Below are positions 1 through 7,609 of a stretch of 16,551 nucleotides of DNA, in pieces. How positions within the stretch are numbered: the first letter of the stretch is position 1; each line of letters starts with the position of its first letter. A model generated the notes under the pieces. It saw nothing but the letters and a program-made list of their open reading frames with translations. It made no database searches and had not been told where the DNA came from. The position numbers were made by a program, and so were the translations under genes. Source of the DNA: Oscillospiraceae bacterium (GTDB lineage Bacteria > Bacillota > Clostridia > Oscillospirales > Oscillospiraceae); the NCBI GenBank assembly GCA_017438675.1, contig JAFRUW010000104.1, forward strand, positions 1 to 16,551, written 5' to 3'.

Positions 1-12
1 ATTATCTGTAAA

Positions 13-2634
13 TCACTTCGCATCGTACCAGCTTCTTCCCATGTTCACGTCAACGGTGAGGGGGAGATCGAGGGTCATGACGTTTTCCATCTCCTCCTTG
101 AGTACCTGCGCAACGCGGTCGGCGTCATCCTCGGCACACTCCGCAATGAGCTCGTCATGAACCTGCAAGAGCAGCTTTGCGTCGGGGATCTCCTCCCGCA
201 GCCGCTTCCACACGTTTATCATGGCAAGCTTCATTATATCAGCCGCCGTGCCCTGAATGGGCATGTTCAGCGCCACGCGTTCTCCGAACTGACGGACATT
301 GAAGTTTTTGGAGTACAGCTCCGGCAGGAATCGCCGCCTGCCGTGGAGGGTGGAGACGTAACCGTCCGCCTTGGCCTTGTCCACGATGCGTTCCATGTAT
401 TCCCGGACGCCGTGGTATTTCGCCAGATAGCTGTCCATATACCGGCCCGCCTCGGCCACCGATACGCCGATGTCCTGAGCCAGTGAGAACTTCGATATGC
501 CGTAGACGATGCCGAAGTTTACCGCCTTTGCACGGCTCCTCTGGGTGGATGTAACCTCATCCACGGAGGTGTTGAACACCTGGGAGGCGGTGACTGTGTG
601 GATATCCATACCGGTCCTGAACGCCTCGATCATGGTCTCGTCGCCTGATATGTGGGCCAGGAGCCGCAGCTCGATCTGGCTGTAATCCGCGTCAACCAGA
701 ATGCGGCCTTCCGGGGCAACGAACATTTTGCGTATCTCGCCGCCAAGCTCCCGGCGGATGGGGATGTTCTGAAGGTTCGGCTCCGTGCTTGAGAGCCGCC
801 CAGTGGCGGTGACGGTCATCTGGAAGGTGGTGTGGATGCGCCCATCGTCTCCGATGAACCGCTGCAGTCCCTGGGCGTAGGTGGAATACAGCTTGCTGAG
901 CTGGCGGTAGTCGAGAATGAGCCCGATTATCGAGTGTTTGTCCCGGAGCTTTTCCAGCACCTCCGCGTTTGTTGACCAGCCGGTCTTTGTCTTTTTCGGA
1001 GCGGGAAGCATGAGCCTGTCGAAGAGGATCGCACCGAGCTGCTTCGGTGAGTTTATATTGAATTCCTCCCCGGCAAGCAGGTATATCTGCTTTTCCAGCG
1101 CTTCCATATCATCATGGAGCTTCGCCCCGAACTCCGTCAGGGCATCCCTGTCCACAAGGAAGCCTGCGGATTCCATATCGCTGAGCACCGGGCACATGGG
1201 AAGCTCAATGTCTTTGTAGAGATCGTATTCCCGGGATTCACGGAGCCTCGTTTCAAGCTCCTTTTTCAGCATGAATACGGCCTGGGCCTCCCGGCACAGT
1301 GCAGTTTCCTCTTCGCCGTCCATAAGGAGGCTGAGCTGCGCGCCTTCCTCTTCCCGTGAAAGCGTCATTCCCAGATATTCCTCTGCCAGACGGGGGAGTG
1401 GATAGCTGCTTTCAGTAGCGTTTAAAAGATAAGCCGCAAGGGCGGTGTCGAATACCCAGCCGTCGGATGACACGCCGATGGCGGTGAGGGCGCCCATGGT
1501 CTCTTTGATCTCGTGCCCCGCTTTCTTTACACTGCCGCCGAAAACGCGCCTGAGAACGCTGTTGTAATCCGGGGTGCTCACCCGGTCAAGGCAGTATACC
1601 TTCTCTTCGAAGCAGAGCGCCAGAGTGTTAAGGTCCGGGGTTATGCGTAGGGCGATGAAATCCGCCTTTTCCGCGCTTTTCAGTATATCGTCGGCACTTT
1701 CCGGCCTGATTATCTCCCAATCGTTGAATTTTTGCGCCGGGGCGTCAGCTGTGTGACCGGAAGCCGGCACAAGTCCCAGACGCTCGGTGAGCTTGTTGAA
1801 TTCCAGCACCCGGAACAGCTCGTACAGCCTGTCGTTGTTGAGCGGCTTCCTGCGGGCTTCCTCCGGGGAGAATTCAATGGGCACGTCCCGGTCTATGGTG
1901 GCAAGGGTATAGGACATTTTTGCGGAATCGGCCCCTGCCTCCAGCTTCTTTTTGACGGAAGGGGTGACCTCCAGTGCCTGCACATCGGCGTATATGTTCT
2001 TCACTTCGCCGTAGCGCCGCACAAGGTCGAGAGCGGTCTTTTCACCCACGCCCTGAACGCCGGGGATGTTGTCCGAGGCGTCCCCCATGAGGGCCTTGAG
2101 ATCCACCATGAGAGGCGGCTCAAAGCCGTATTCCTCCCTGAAAACATCGGGTGTATAGTTTGTTGTCTCAGTTCTGCCCATGCGGGATTTGACGTGGAGC
2201 ACCCGGGTGGAGTCATCGATGAGCTGAAAGCTGTCCTTGTCGCCGGTGACGATGACACAGTTCCAGCCGTTCTCCCGGCACCTTTTCGCCACGGTGCCGA
2301 TGACGTCGTCCGCCTCATAGCCTTCAAGGGACAGGCAGGGGATGTTCATTGCCCCCAGCACGTCTTTAATTATGGGCATCTGGGCCGCCAGCTCCTCGGG
2401 CATGGGTTTCCGCTGTGCCTTGTAGCCGTCGTACATCTTGTGACGGAAGGTGGGAGCCTTGAGATCAAAGGCAACACAAAGAGCCTCCGGCGATTCATCG
2501 TCCAGAAGCTTGAGCAGGATATTCAGAAAACCGTAAACGGCGTTTGTGGGCGTGCCGTCCTTTGTGTTTAAGGGACGCACACCGTAAAACGCCCGGTTAA
2601 GTATGCTGTTGCCGTCAAGCACCATCAGCTTCAT
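13..2634 (-). CDS. polA: DNA polymerase I
   Basis: Repair and Okazaki-fragment polymerase of 873 residues, the usual family length. The N-terminal 5'-nuclease domain (about 1-290) shows GYEADD (105-110), TGDKD (130-134) and MGDASDNIPGV (183-193), the acidic metal-binding motifs. The middle domain (about 305-465) has lost the proofreading site: the first Asp-x-Glu motif is replaced by an ALRITPD stretch near 329-334, so 3'-5' exonuclease activity is not expected, as in many Gram-positive Pol I enzymes. The polymerase domain keeps motif A (DYSQIELR from D650), the O-helix R699/K703/F707/Y711 and motif C VHDE (825-828). The ATG start has an AGGAGG ribosome binding site seven bases upstream (2642-2647). 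It stands alone after a 754-base spacer, and I could not define its promoter with confidence. The gene ends in TGA close to the window edge. Confidence 0.98.
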   Translation of the reverse strand: MKLMVLDGNSILNRAFYGVRPLNTKDGTPTNAVYGFLNILLKLLDDESPEALCVAFDLKAPTFRHKMYDGYKAQRKPMPEELAAQMPIIKDVLGAMNIPCLSLEGYEADDVIGTVAKRCRENGWNCVIVTGDKDSFQLIDDSTRVLHVKSRMGRTETTNYTPDVFREEYGFEPPLMVDLKALMGDASDNIPGVQGVGEKTALDLVRRYGEVKNIYADVQALEVTPSVKKKLEAGADSAKMSYTLATIDRDVPIEFSPEEARRKPLNNDRLYELFRVLEFNKLTERLGLVPASGHTADAPAQKFNDWEIIRPESADDILKSAEKADFIALRITPDLNTLALCFEEKVYCLDRVSTPDYNSVLRRVFGGSVKKAGHEIKETMGALTAIGVSSDGWVFDTALAAYLLNATESSYPLPRLAEEYLGMTLSREEEGAQLSLLMDGEEETALCREAQAVFMLKKELETRLRESREYDLYKDIELPMCPVLSDMESAGFLVDRDALTEFGAKLHDDMEALEKQIYLLAGEEFNINSPKQLGAILFDRLMLPAPKKTKTGWSTNAEVLEKLRDKHSIIGLILDYRQLSKLYSTYAQGLQRFIGDDGRIHTTFQMTVTATGRLSSTEPNLQNIPIRRELGGEIRKMFVAPEGRILVDADYSQIELRLLAHISGDETMIEAFRTGMDIHTVTASQVFNTSVDEVTSTQRSRAKAVNFGIVYGISKFSLAQDIGVSVAEAGRYMDSYLAKYHGVREYMERIVDKAKADGYVSTLHGRRRFLPELYSKNFNVRQFGERVALNMPIQGTAADIMKLAMINVWKRLREEIPDAKLLLQVHDELIAECAEDDADRVAQVLKEEMENVMTLDLPLTVDVNMGRSWYDAK

Positions 2635-2749
2635 GGTATTTCCTCCTGAGATATTTAAACCCGTTGGGTAAGGTGCGGTGGTTGAATGTTTCCGTTTTTG
2701 TTTTAAATGCGGCTTTTATCAAAGCTTTTTATCGCCTCCGCGGCGGGCG

Positions 2750-2779
2750 CCCTATTTCTTCCTCGTGGAAGAAATAGGG
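2750..2779. repeat. Perfect 13-bp inverted repeat with TCGT loop
   Basis: The arm CCCTATTTCTTCC (2750-2762) is exactly complementary to GGAAGAAATAGGG (2767-2779) across a TCGT tetraloop. Neither side is followed by a T-run, so it is not a typical intrinsic terminator. It could be a palindromic repeat unit or an RNA structure in the polA leader. Confidence 0.75.
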
Positions 2780-2811
2780 GAAAGAACACGCCAAAGGCGT
2801 TCCCCCTTTGG
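2777..2811. repeat. Nested short inverted repeats beside the 13-bp hairpin
   Basis: ACGCC (2788-2792) pairs with GGCGT (2796-2800) over an AAA loop, and GGGGA (2777-2781) pairs with TCCCC (2801-2805) around it. An alternative stem joins CCAAAG (2791-2796) to CTTTGG (2806-2811). These overlap the end of the 2750-2779 hairpin, so the block can fold in competing ways. Confidence 0.55.
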
Positions 2812-3012
2812 AATCCCCCCAGTGGAAACAAAGAGTTCGTCCGGCCGTGAAATGTGCTGTACGTATACGGGGGTGCCCAGTCCCTAAACCTTAATAGTCT
2901 CTGCGCCTAACCCGCTGGCGCTTACATTGCAGGTTGTTCTGGTGCGGTGGCTCGCGGGCGGATATGGAATCCACCCCTTGCGGCACAGATTCCGGTTCGG
3001 TACTTCTTGTAG

Positions 3013-3034
3013 GGGTCGATGCCCACATCGACCC
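3013..3034. repeat. Perfect 9-bp inverted repeat with CCCA loop
   Basis: GGGTCGATG (3013-3021) is exactly complementary to CATCGACCC (3026-3034) with a CCCA loop. No T-run follows on either strand. From memory, similar GGGTCGATG-type hairpins recur between genes in gut Firmicutes, but that would need a search. Confidence 0.65.
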
Positions 3035-3216
3035 GTATTTTGATTACTTGCAATAGAAAGGCAGTTTTCAGATCACCGCCATGAGCGCCAGATCTAAAAT
3101 CCACCACCGCAGTAAGCGGCTGAGCGAGTTAGACGCAGGCAGTATCAGACATGCTGTCTATCGTTTTCACCGATGGCTGTTCTGCGGCTGTGACTACCGT
3201 TTCAGGGAAAGGATTC

Positions 3217-3251
3217 AAAAGGAAAACGGCATATTAAGCCGTTGTCCTTTT
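3217..3251. terminator. Long A/T-flanked hairpin, possible second terminator
   Basis: AAAAGGAAAACGGC (3217-3230) pairs with GCCGTTGTCCTTTT (3238-3251) around ATATTAA, a 14-base stem with one mismatch. The A-rich and T-rich ends give a terminator-like form on both strands. On the minus strand it sits about 140 bases beyond the cysS stop and could back up the terminator there. It could equally be part of the repeat content of this spacer. Confidence 0.45.
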
Positions 3252-3263
3252 GTCGCCTCTTTC

Positions 3264-3291
3264 CCCCGTTTCTGGCGAGACAGAAATGGGG
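3264..3291. repeat. 11-bp inverted repeat with one G-T pair
   Basis: CCCCGTTTCTG (3264-3274) pairs with CAGAAATGGGG (3281-3291) over a GCGAGA loop, with a single G-T wobble. Its general form, a C-rich outer stem around a pyrimidine/purine inner stem, recalls the 2750-2779 hairpin, though the two are not copies of each other. Confidence 0.5.
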
Positions 3292-3373
3292 TGCCCCGCG
3301 GCATGAGCGGGAAAAAGCTAAGATTTCGCAATAATAATAATCCAAAACCACACCGCTCAACAGATACCACCGC

Positions 3374-3400
3374 AAAAAGGCATAGCGATTATGCCTTTTT
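3374..3400 (-). terminator. Intrinsic terminator overlapping the cysS stop codon
   Basis: AAAAAGGCATA and TATGCCTTTTT form an 11-bp stem around a 5-base loop, followed on the minus strand by the T-run of the second arm. The upstream arm contains the last codons of cysS and part of its TAA stop at 3389-3391. The A/T symmetry would let it work in both directions. Confidence 0.85.
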
Positions 3401-4798
3401 CCACTTTACGCCCTGGGGGGTGTCGGTAATTATTATGCCCATTTCCTTGAGTTCGTCTCTGATCCTGTCTGCCTCGGCCCAGTTTTTTGCCTTTTTTGCG
3501 TCGGCACGGGCGGCAATCATGGCCTCAACCTTCTGCTCAAGACCGTCGTCACCTTCATCCGCTGTCTCGTAAACAAGACCGAGGACGCCGTTCAGCTCGT
3601 CGAACATGGCAAGGCAGTCCTTTGCCAGCCCCTTTGAGGGGTTGTTCCCGGTGGCGGTGGCGCTGTTTATATCGCGTACCATCTCGAAGATGACGGATAT
3701 GCCGTCGGCGGTGTTGAAATCATCGTCCATGGCCTCAATGAAGCGGTCGCGGTATTTGCCCAGACCGGCGGCGAATTCCTTTTCGCTGTCCCGGTATTCT
3801 TCACTTCCGTTATCAACCAGGAACACAAGGTTCTCTCTGGCGTTTTTAAGTCTCATAAGGGCGTTCTGAGCCTGCATGAGGATCTCGCCTGAATAGTTCA
3901 GGGGGCTTCTGTAATGGCTCATGAGCATGAACATGCGGATGGTCTCGTAGCCGTAAGCCTCCGCCGCCTCGCGGACAGTGAAGAAGTTGCCGAGAGATTT
4001 GCTCATCTTTTTGTTGTCGATGCTTATGAAGCCGTTGTGAACCCAGTAGTGGACGAAGGGGCAGCCGTTTGCAGCCTCGGACTGGGCGATCTCGTTTTCG
4101 TGGTGGGGGAATATGAGGTCCTGACCGCCGCAGTGGATATCAATGGTCTTGCCGAGGTAGCGGTTAGACATAGCGGAGCACTCGATGTGCCAGCCGGGGC
4201 GTCCTTTGCCCCAGGGGGAATCCCAATAGGGTTCGCCGGGCTTTGCGGCCTTCCAGAGGGCGAAGTCCATGGGGTTTTCCTTGATGTCGGCAACGTCGAT
4301 CCTGGCGCCGGCCTGAAGGTCCTCAAGGGGCTGATGGGACAGCTTGCCGTATTCGGTGAACTTGTTTGTGCGGTAATACACATCGCCCTGGGACTCGTAA
4401 GCGAAGCCCTTCTCGATGAGGGTGGAAACAATGTCGATTATCTGCTGAATGTTCTCCGTGGCCTTGGGGTGAACGGTGGCCTCCCGAACGCCCAGACCGT
4501 GGGCATCGGTATAGTACTCTTTGATGTACTTTTCCGCCACATCCTGGGAGGAAATCCCCTCCTCGTTGGCCTTGTTTATGATCTTGTCATCCACATCGGT
4601 GAAATTCTGCACAAATGTCACGTCATAGCCGCGATACTCGAAATAGCGGCGGAGCACGTCAAACATGATGATGGGACGGGCGTTGCCCACATGGATGTAG
4701 TTGTAGACCGTGGGGCCGCAGGCGTACATTTTCACCTTGTTTTCCTCTATGGGTACGAAATCCTCTTTCTGCATGGTAAGGGTATTGAAAAGCTTCAT
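3389..4798 (-). CDS. cysS: Cysteinyl-tRNA synthetase
   Basis: Class I aminoacyl-tRNA synthetase that charges tRNA-Cys in the cytoplasm. The 469-residue length is normal. The HIGH-type motif is HVGN (36-39) and the KMSKS loop is intact (264-268). The likely zinc ligands C27, C207, H232 and E236 are all present. The start is set at the ATG at 4798 because GGAGG lies eight bases upstream; the in-frame ATG five codons earlier (4813) precedes that site and is not used in this model. The gene is alone in its unit. A T-box leader with a terminator (4835-5065) precedes it, so expression should rise when tRNA-Cys is uncharged. Its own terminator overlaps the stop codon. Confidence 0.97.
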   Translation of the reverse strand: MKLFNTLTMQKEDFVPIEENKVKMYACGPTVYNYIHVGNARPIIMFDVLRRYFEYRGYDVTFVQNFTDVDDKIINKANEEGISSQDVAEKYIKEYYTDAHGLGVREATVHPKATENIQQIIDIVSTLIEKGFAYESQGDVYYRTNKFTEYGKLSHQPLEDLQAGARIDVADIKENPMDFALWKAAKPGEPYWDSPWGKGRPGWHIECSAMSNRYLGKTIDIHCGGQDLIFPHHENEIAQSEAANGCPFVHYWVHNGFISIDNKKMSKSLGNFFTVREAAEAYGYETIRMFMLMSHYRSPLNYSGEILMQAQNALMRLKNARENLVFLVDNGSEEYRDSEKEFAAGLGKYRDRFIEAMDDDFNTADGISVIFEMVRDINSATATGNNPSKGLAKDCLAMFDELNGVLGLVYETADEGDDGLEQKVEAMIAARADAKKAKNWAEADRIRDELKEMGIIITDTPQGVKWKKA

Positions 4799-4834
4799 AT
4801 TGTTATCCTCCATGGAATGATTTTTTAATATAGA

Positions 4835-4872
4835 TAAAACGCCTCCTACACCTGCTTCGGGCGTAAGAGGCG
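4835..4872 (-). terminator. T-box attenuator terminator upstream of cysS
   Basis: On the minus strand CGCCTCTTACGCC pairs imperfectly with GGTGTAGGAGGCG around a short loop (4840-4872), and TTTTAT follows. It lies between the T-box motif and the cysS ribosome binding site, where the regulated terminator of a T-box leader is expected. Confidence 0.9.
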
Positions 4873-5065
4873 TGACAACGCGGTTCCACTCTTTTTTATA
4901 ACTCGGGTAATGACCTTAACGCGGTCAGACGGGGACACATTTCCGAAATCCCGACTCCCGGGCGCACTTCACGCTGTATGCACCGGCCCCGCTTTCAGCA
5001 GATACGGAGCCTCTCTGTTGCACATCTGGCAGCGCTACTCTTCCCGTTCAAAGCCGTTTAATTAT
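4835..5065 (-). ncRNA. T-box riboswitch leader for cysS
   Basis: The conserved T-box sequence GAGTGGAACCGCG occupies 4879-4891 on the minus strand, just before the terminator. Upstream are other family features: AGAGAG (5011-5016) and GCTGAAAGC just after it. A probable specifier codon TGC (Cys, 4964-4966) sits in a GAAGTGCGCC context. A cysteine specifier agrees with the downstream cysS. Binding of uncharged tRNA-Cys would stabilise the antiterminator over the stem at 4840-4872. The motif identity is seen directly; the exact stem I folding and the specifier are inferred. Confidence 0.92.
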
Positions 5066-5077
5066 TACAACTGTATT

Positions 5078-5106
5078 ATAGTATCACAGATACCTCAGCG
5101 TGTCAA
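5078..5106 (-). promoter_or_regulatory. Promoter of the T-box/cysS unit
   Basis: A perfect -35 box TTGACA (5101-5106) is 17 bases from TACTAT (5078-5083), which carries an upstream TG (extended -10). A consensus TATAAT also lies at 5075-5080 but would give a 20-base spacer. Transcription would begin near 5071. The -35 is about 26 bases past the pgsA stop, so the promoter fits tightly between the two genes. Confidence 0.85.
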
Positions 5107-5132
5107 TTTAAAAGAGCTTTGCGGAACTCAGA

Positions 5133-5657
5133 TCAGTCCTTCAGCACCTTGCCGTTCTTTATAAAATACTCAACGCCTGAGTAAACGGTGGTGAGAAGGA
5201 TCACCGTGGCGCACAGCGCGTCAAAGGCGGGCTTTCTGCCCAGAGGGGTCAGCATCAGGATGATGCAGATCATTGTGGCCCCGGTCTTTATCTTGCCGGA
5301 CCAGCCTGCCGCCATGACGACGCCCTTGCTGGCGGCAATCATCCTGAGACCGGATACGGCAAACTCTCTGGCGATGACCACCATGACAACCCAGGCAGGG
5401 AGCATGCCCCACTGGACGAATACCAGCATGGCGGAGGTGACGAGAAGCTTATCCGCAAGAGGGTCCATGAATTTGCCGAAGTCGGTTACAAGGTTGTGCT
5501 TTCTGGCGATATACCCGTCCATAAAATCGGTAGCGCAGGCGATCAGGAAAATGGCAAGGGCTATGTACCTTGACCAGCCCAGAAGGAGCACCGCCATAAA
5601 TACGGGAACAAGTATGACCCTGAGGATCGTGAGCTTATTGGGAAGATTGTATTTCAT
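5133..5657 (-). CDS. pgsA: CDP-diacylglycerol--glycerol-3-phosphate 3-phosphatidyltransferase
   Basis: Integral membrane enzyme that makes phosphatidylglycerol phosphate from CDP-diacylglycerol and glycerol-3-phosphate, the committed step to anionic phospholipids. Its 174 residues show the complete CDP-alcohol phosphotransferase signature, D47-G48-x2-A51-R52-x8-G61-x3-D65-x3-D69. Several hydrophobic segments are visible (about 10-27, 30-43, 70-95 and 115-165). The ATG at 5657 follows the rimO TAG stop by three bases, with a purine-rich GGAGAAAGGG inside the end of rimO serving as ribosome binding site. It is the last gene of the long unit. No strong terminator is visible between its TGA stop and the cysS promoter. 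Confidence 0.96.
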   Translation of the reverse strand: MKYNLPNKLTILRVILVPVFMAVLLLGWSRYIALAIFLIACATDFMDGYIARKHNLVTDFGKFMDPLADKLLVTSAMLVFVQWGMLPAWVVMVVIAREFAVSGLRMIAASKGVVMAAGWSGKIKTGATMICIILMLTPLGRKPAFDALCATVILLTTVYSGVEYFIKNGKVLKD

Positions 5658-5660
5658 GTC

Positions 5661-6980
5661 CTACACCCTTTCTCCAAACGGTTCCCCGTCCAAAATATCA
5701 GTTATCCTAACACTGTAAAACTCATAGGGCTCGATACCGTCGCCTGTGAAAAGCACCCGGCCGTCGATATCGGGGCTTTCCGCGTAGCTGCGGCCGAACC
5801 ACAGTCCGCATTCCTCATCAAAACCCTCGCAAAGCACGTCGGTGACTGTGCCGAGCCGTGAATTGTTGAATTCGTCCATTACCTCCATCTGGAGTTCAAA
5901 GAGCCTTTCCGCACGGGCGTTTGCGGTTTCCTCATCGGGACGGTCCATTTCCGCGGCGGGAGTACCCTCCTCGGGGGAGTAGGGGAACACCCCGGCCCGC
6001 TGGATCTTCGCCTCTCTTAAAAACTCGCACAGCTCCTCGAATTCCGCTTCACCTTCCCCGGGAAGGCCGGCAATGATGCTGGTCCTCAGCACAAGGCCGG
6101 GTATTTCGGATTTGAGCTTCGCAATGAGCTTCTTTATATCGTCGCCGGTGCCCCGGCGGTTCATACGCTTAAGTATTGGAGTGTTTATATGCTGGATGGG
6201 GATATCCAGATACTTGAGTATCTTATCCTCATTTTTGACAAGCTGAATGAGCTCGTCGTCCACAAGCTCGGGATAGAGGTAATGGAGCCTTATCCATTTG
6301 ATACCCTCTGTTTTGCAGAGCTCCCGGAGCAGGTCGCACAGTTTTTTCTTCCCGTACAGGTCGGTGCCGTACCTGGTGATGTCCTGGGCGATGACTATCA
6401 GCTCTTTGTAGCCGGATTCGGCCAGAGCCTTTGCCTCGGATACAATGTCCTCCATTTTACGGCTGCGGTATTTTCCCCGGATGGAGGGGATGACACAGAA
6501 GGCACAGCAGTTGGAGCAGCCCTCGGCGATCTTCAGGTACGCCCAGCGGGGGCCGGTGCTTATTATCCTGCCGTATTCGTCATTGGCGGAGTTTATGTCG
6601 TGGAAGCTGGAATACCTGTCGTTTGTATGGAGGACCGACGCCACGATCTGCACGATGTTGTCGTAGCTGCCGGTGCCCATAATGGCGTCCACCTCCGGCA
6701 TTTCGTCGGTGATGTCCGTCTGGTACCGCTGGGAGAGGCATCCTGCCACGATGATCTTTTTGAGAAGACCCTGTTCCTTGAGCTGGCCCAGGTAAAGTAT
6801 GTGATCTATGGCCTCCACCTTGGCGGCTTCGATAAACCCGCAGGTATTGACAATTGCCACGTCGGCGCCTTCCGGTTCGTTTACTATTTCAAGTCCGGCG
6901 TCGTCAAGCATGCAAAGCATCTGCTCGCTGTTAACGAGGTTTTTGGCGCAGCCGAGGGAAATCAAGCATATTTTTGCCAT
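5661..6980 (-). CDS. rimO: Ribosomal protein S12 methylthiotransferase
   Basis: Radical-SAM enzyme that methylthiolates the conserved aspartate of ribosomal protein S12. The N-terminal methylthiotransferase domain has the three cluster cysteines C11, C47 and C81. The radical-SAM cluster motif is CSNCCAFC, giving C155, C159 and C162. A C-terminal TRAM-like region follows (about 375-439). The opening ISLGCAKNLVNSE is characteristic of RimO rather than MiaB. I start it at the ATG at 6980 (439 residues), which has AAAGGA nine bases upstream. The open frame extends back to a TTG at 6998, but that overlaps the end of recX and lacks its own site. It lies 14 bases after recX and 3 bases before pgsA, so it is surely co-transcribed. 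Confidence 0.96.
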   Translation of the reverse strand: MAKICLISLGCAKNLVNSEQMLCMLDDAGLEIVNEPEGADVAIVNTCGFIEAAKVEAIDHILYLGQLKEQGLLKKIIVAGCLSQRYQTDITDEMPEVDAIMGTGSYDNIVQIVASVLHTNDRYSSFHDINSANDEYGRIISTGPRWAYLKIAEGCSNCCAFCVIPSIRGKYRSRKMEDIVSEAKALAESGYKELIVIAQDITRYGTDLYGKKKLCDLLRELCKTEGIKWIRLHYLYPELVDDELIQLVKNEDKILKYLDIPIQHINTPILKRMNRRGTGDDIKKLIAKLKSEIPGLVLRTSIIAGLPGEGEAEFEELCEFLREAKIQRAGVFPYSPEEGTPAAEMDRPDEETANARAERLFELQMEVMDEFNNSRLGTVTDVLCEGFDEECGLWFGRSYAESPDIDGRVLFTGDGIEPYEFYSVRITDILDGEPFGERV

Positions 6981-6994
6981 GAATTGTTTTCCTT

Positions 6995-7609
6995 TCAAAA
7001 GTCATCGCTGAATCGCGAATCCATTGCCTCACGGATCTCGTCCCAGGAAAAGCCCCGGCGGTACAGGTATTCGGAGAGTTTTTTAAGCTCCTTCCTGTCG
7101 GGATCGTCGCTTTTCAGCCTGAGATCCATGAGATGGGATATGGTGTCTGTCTGATCCGGCATTTCCGCAAGGGCATCGTCCCAGTACTCTTTGGGTACGC
7201 CCCGGGAGTAGAGCTCGTTCCGCACTCTCGCCGCGCCGTAGCCCTTGGCGGCGTAGTGACGGACTCTCATAAAGCCGTAGTCACGGTCGTTGAGTATGCC
7301 CATGGCCTCCAGCCTGTCGGCGGCGTATTCCGCCGATTCGGGAGATTCGCCCTTTTGAAGAAGCTTGTCGGTGAGCTCCTTCCGGGAAAGGGGCCTGTAC
7401 CCTGCGAGCCTCAGCGCCCGGGAAAGGCAGTTCCACCGGGAGGCGGAGGTCTCAAGCTCCGCGAACTCCTCGTCGGTGAGCTCCCTGCCGGTGAACAGGC
7501 TGAAATCCGCGATCTGGGCTACCCCCAAACGAAGACTGCCGCCCTCCTCAAAGTCCGCATAGAACACGTCCTTGTGCTTTTCCGAGGGGGTGATCTTTTT
7601 TACTTTCAT
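6995..7609 (-). CDS. recX: RecA regulatory protein RecX
   Basis: Small modulator that binds RecA filaments and limits RecA activity. It has 204 residues, with a C-terminal run of helical RecX-type repeats: the YRPLSRKELTDKLLQKG and GYGAARVRNELYSRGV segments and a last SEYLYRRGFSWDEI repeat. The N-terminal 60-70 residues are the more variable part seen in Firmicute members. Its ATG overlaps the recA stop as ATGA (7606-7609), the classic arrangement for translational coupling with recA. Assignment rests on both the repeats and the position. Confidence 0.93.
   Translation of the reverse strand: MKVKKITPSEKHKDVFYADFEEGGSLRLGVAQIADFSLFTGRELTDEEFAELETSASRWNCLSRALRLAGYRPLSRKELTDKLLQKGESPESAEYAADRLEAMGILNDRDYGFMRVRHYAAKGYGAARVRNELYSRGVPKEYWDDALAEMPDQTDTISHLMDLRLKSDDPDRKELKKLSEYLYRRGFSWDEIREAMDSRFSDDF

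Larger units (their letters stand above)
2635..3388. other. Gene-free, hairpin-rich spacer between cysS and polA
   Basis: This 754-base stretch holds no ORF with recognisable protein features. The ORFs that cross it are short, low-complexity readings through hairpins. It contains at least four strong inverted repeats: 2750-2779, 3013-3034, 3217-3251 and 3264-3291, plus nested stems at 2777-2811. It must also carry the polA promoter on the minus strand, but no good -35/-10 pair is obvious in 2650-2760. Density of perfect stems with small loops resembles dispersed palindromic intergenic repeats or the remains of small non-autonomous elements. That reading is inference; no second copy lies in this window. 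Confidence 0.6.

Noticed and set aside
1732..2571. 279-codon plus-strand frame opposite polA
   Set aside because: It is antisense to the 5'-nuclease domain of DNA polymerase I, with histidine/valine-rich shadow composition and no recognisable motif.
2672..2950. Direct repeat GGTGCGGTGG at 2672-2681 and 2941-2950 as ends of an element
   Set aside because: Ten bases in GC-rich DNA with unlike flanks is too weak to call an element boundary.
2678..3107. Short frames in the spacer (2678-2887 plus, 2922-3107 minus)
   Set aside because: They read through inverted repeats, have no ribosome binding sites and show no protein features. The second resembles spurious ORFs in repeats.
3914..4828. 304-codon plus-strand frame opposite cysS
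   Set aside because: Shadow of the cysS frame in GC-rich sequence; it even runs over the cysS ribosome binding site. No family features.
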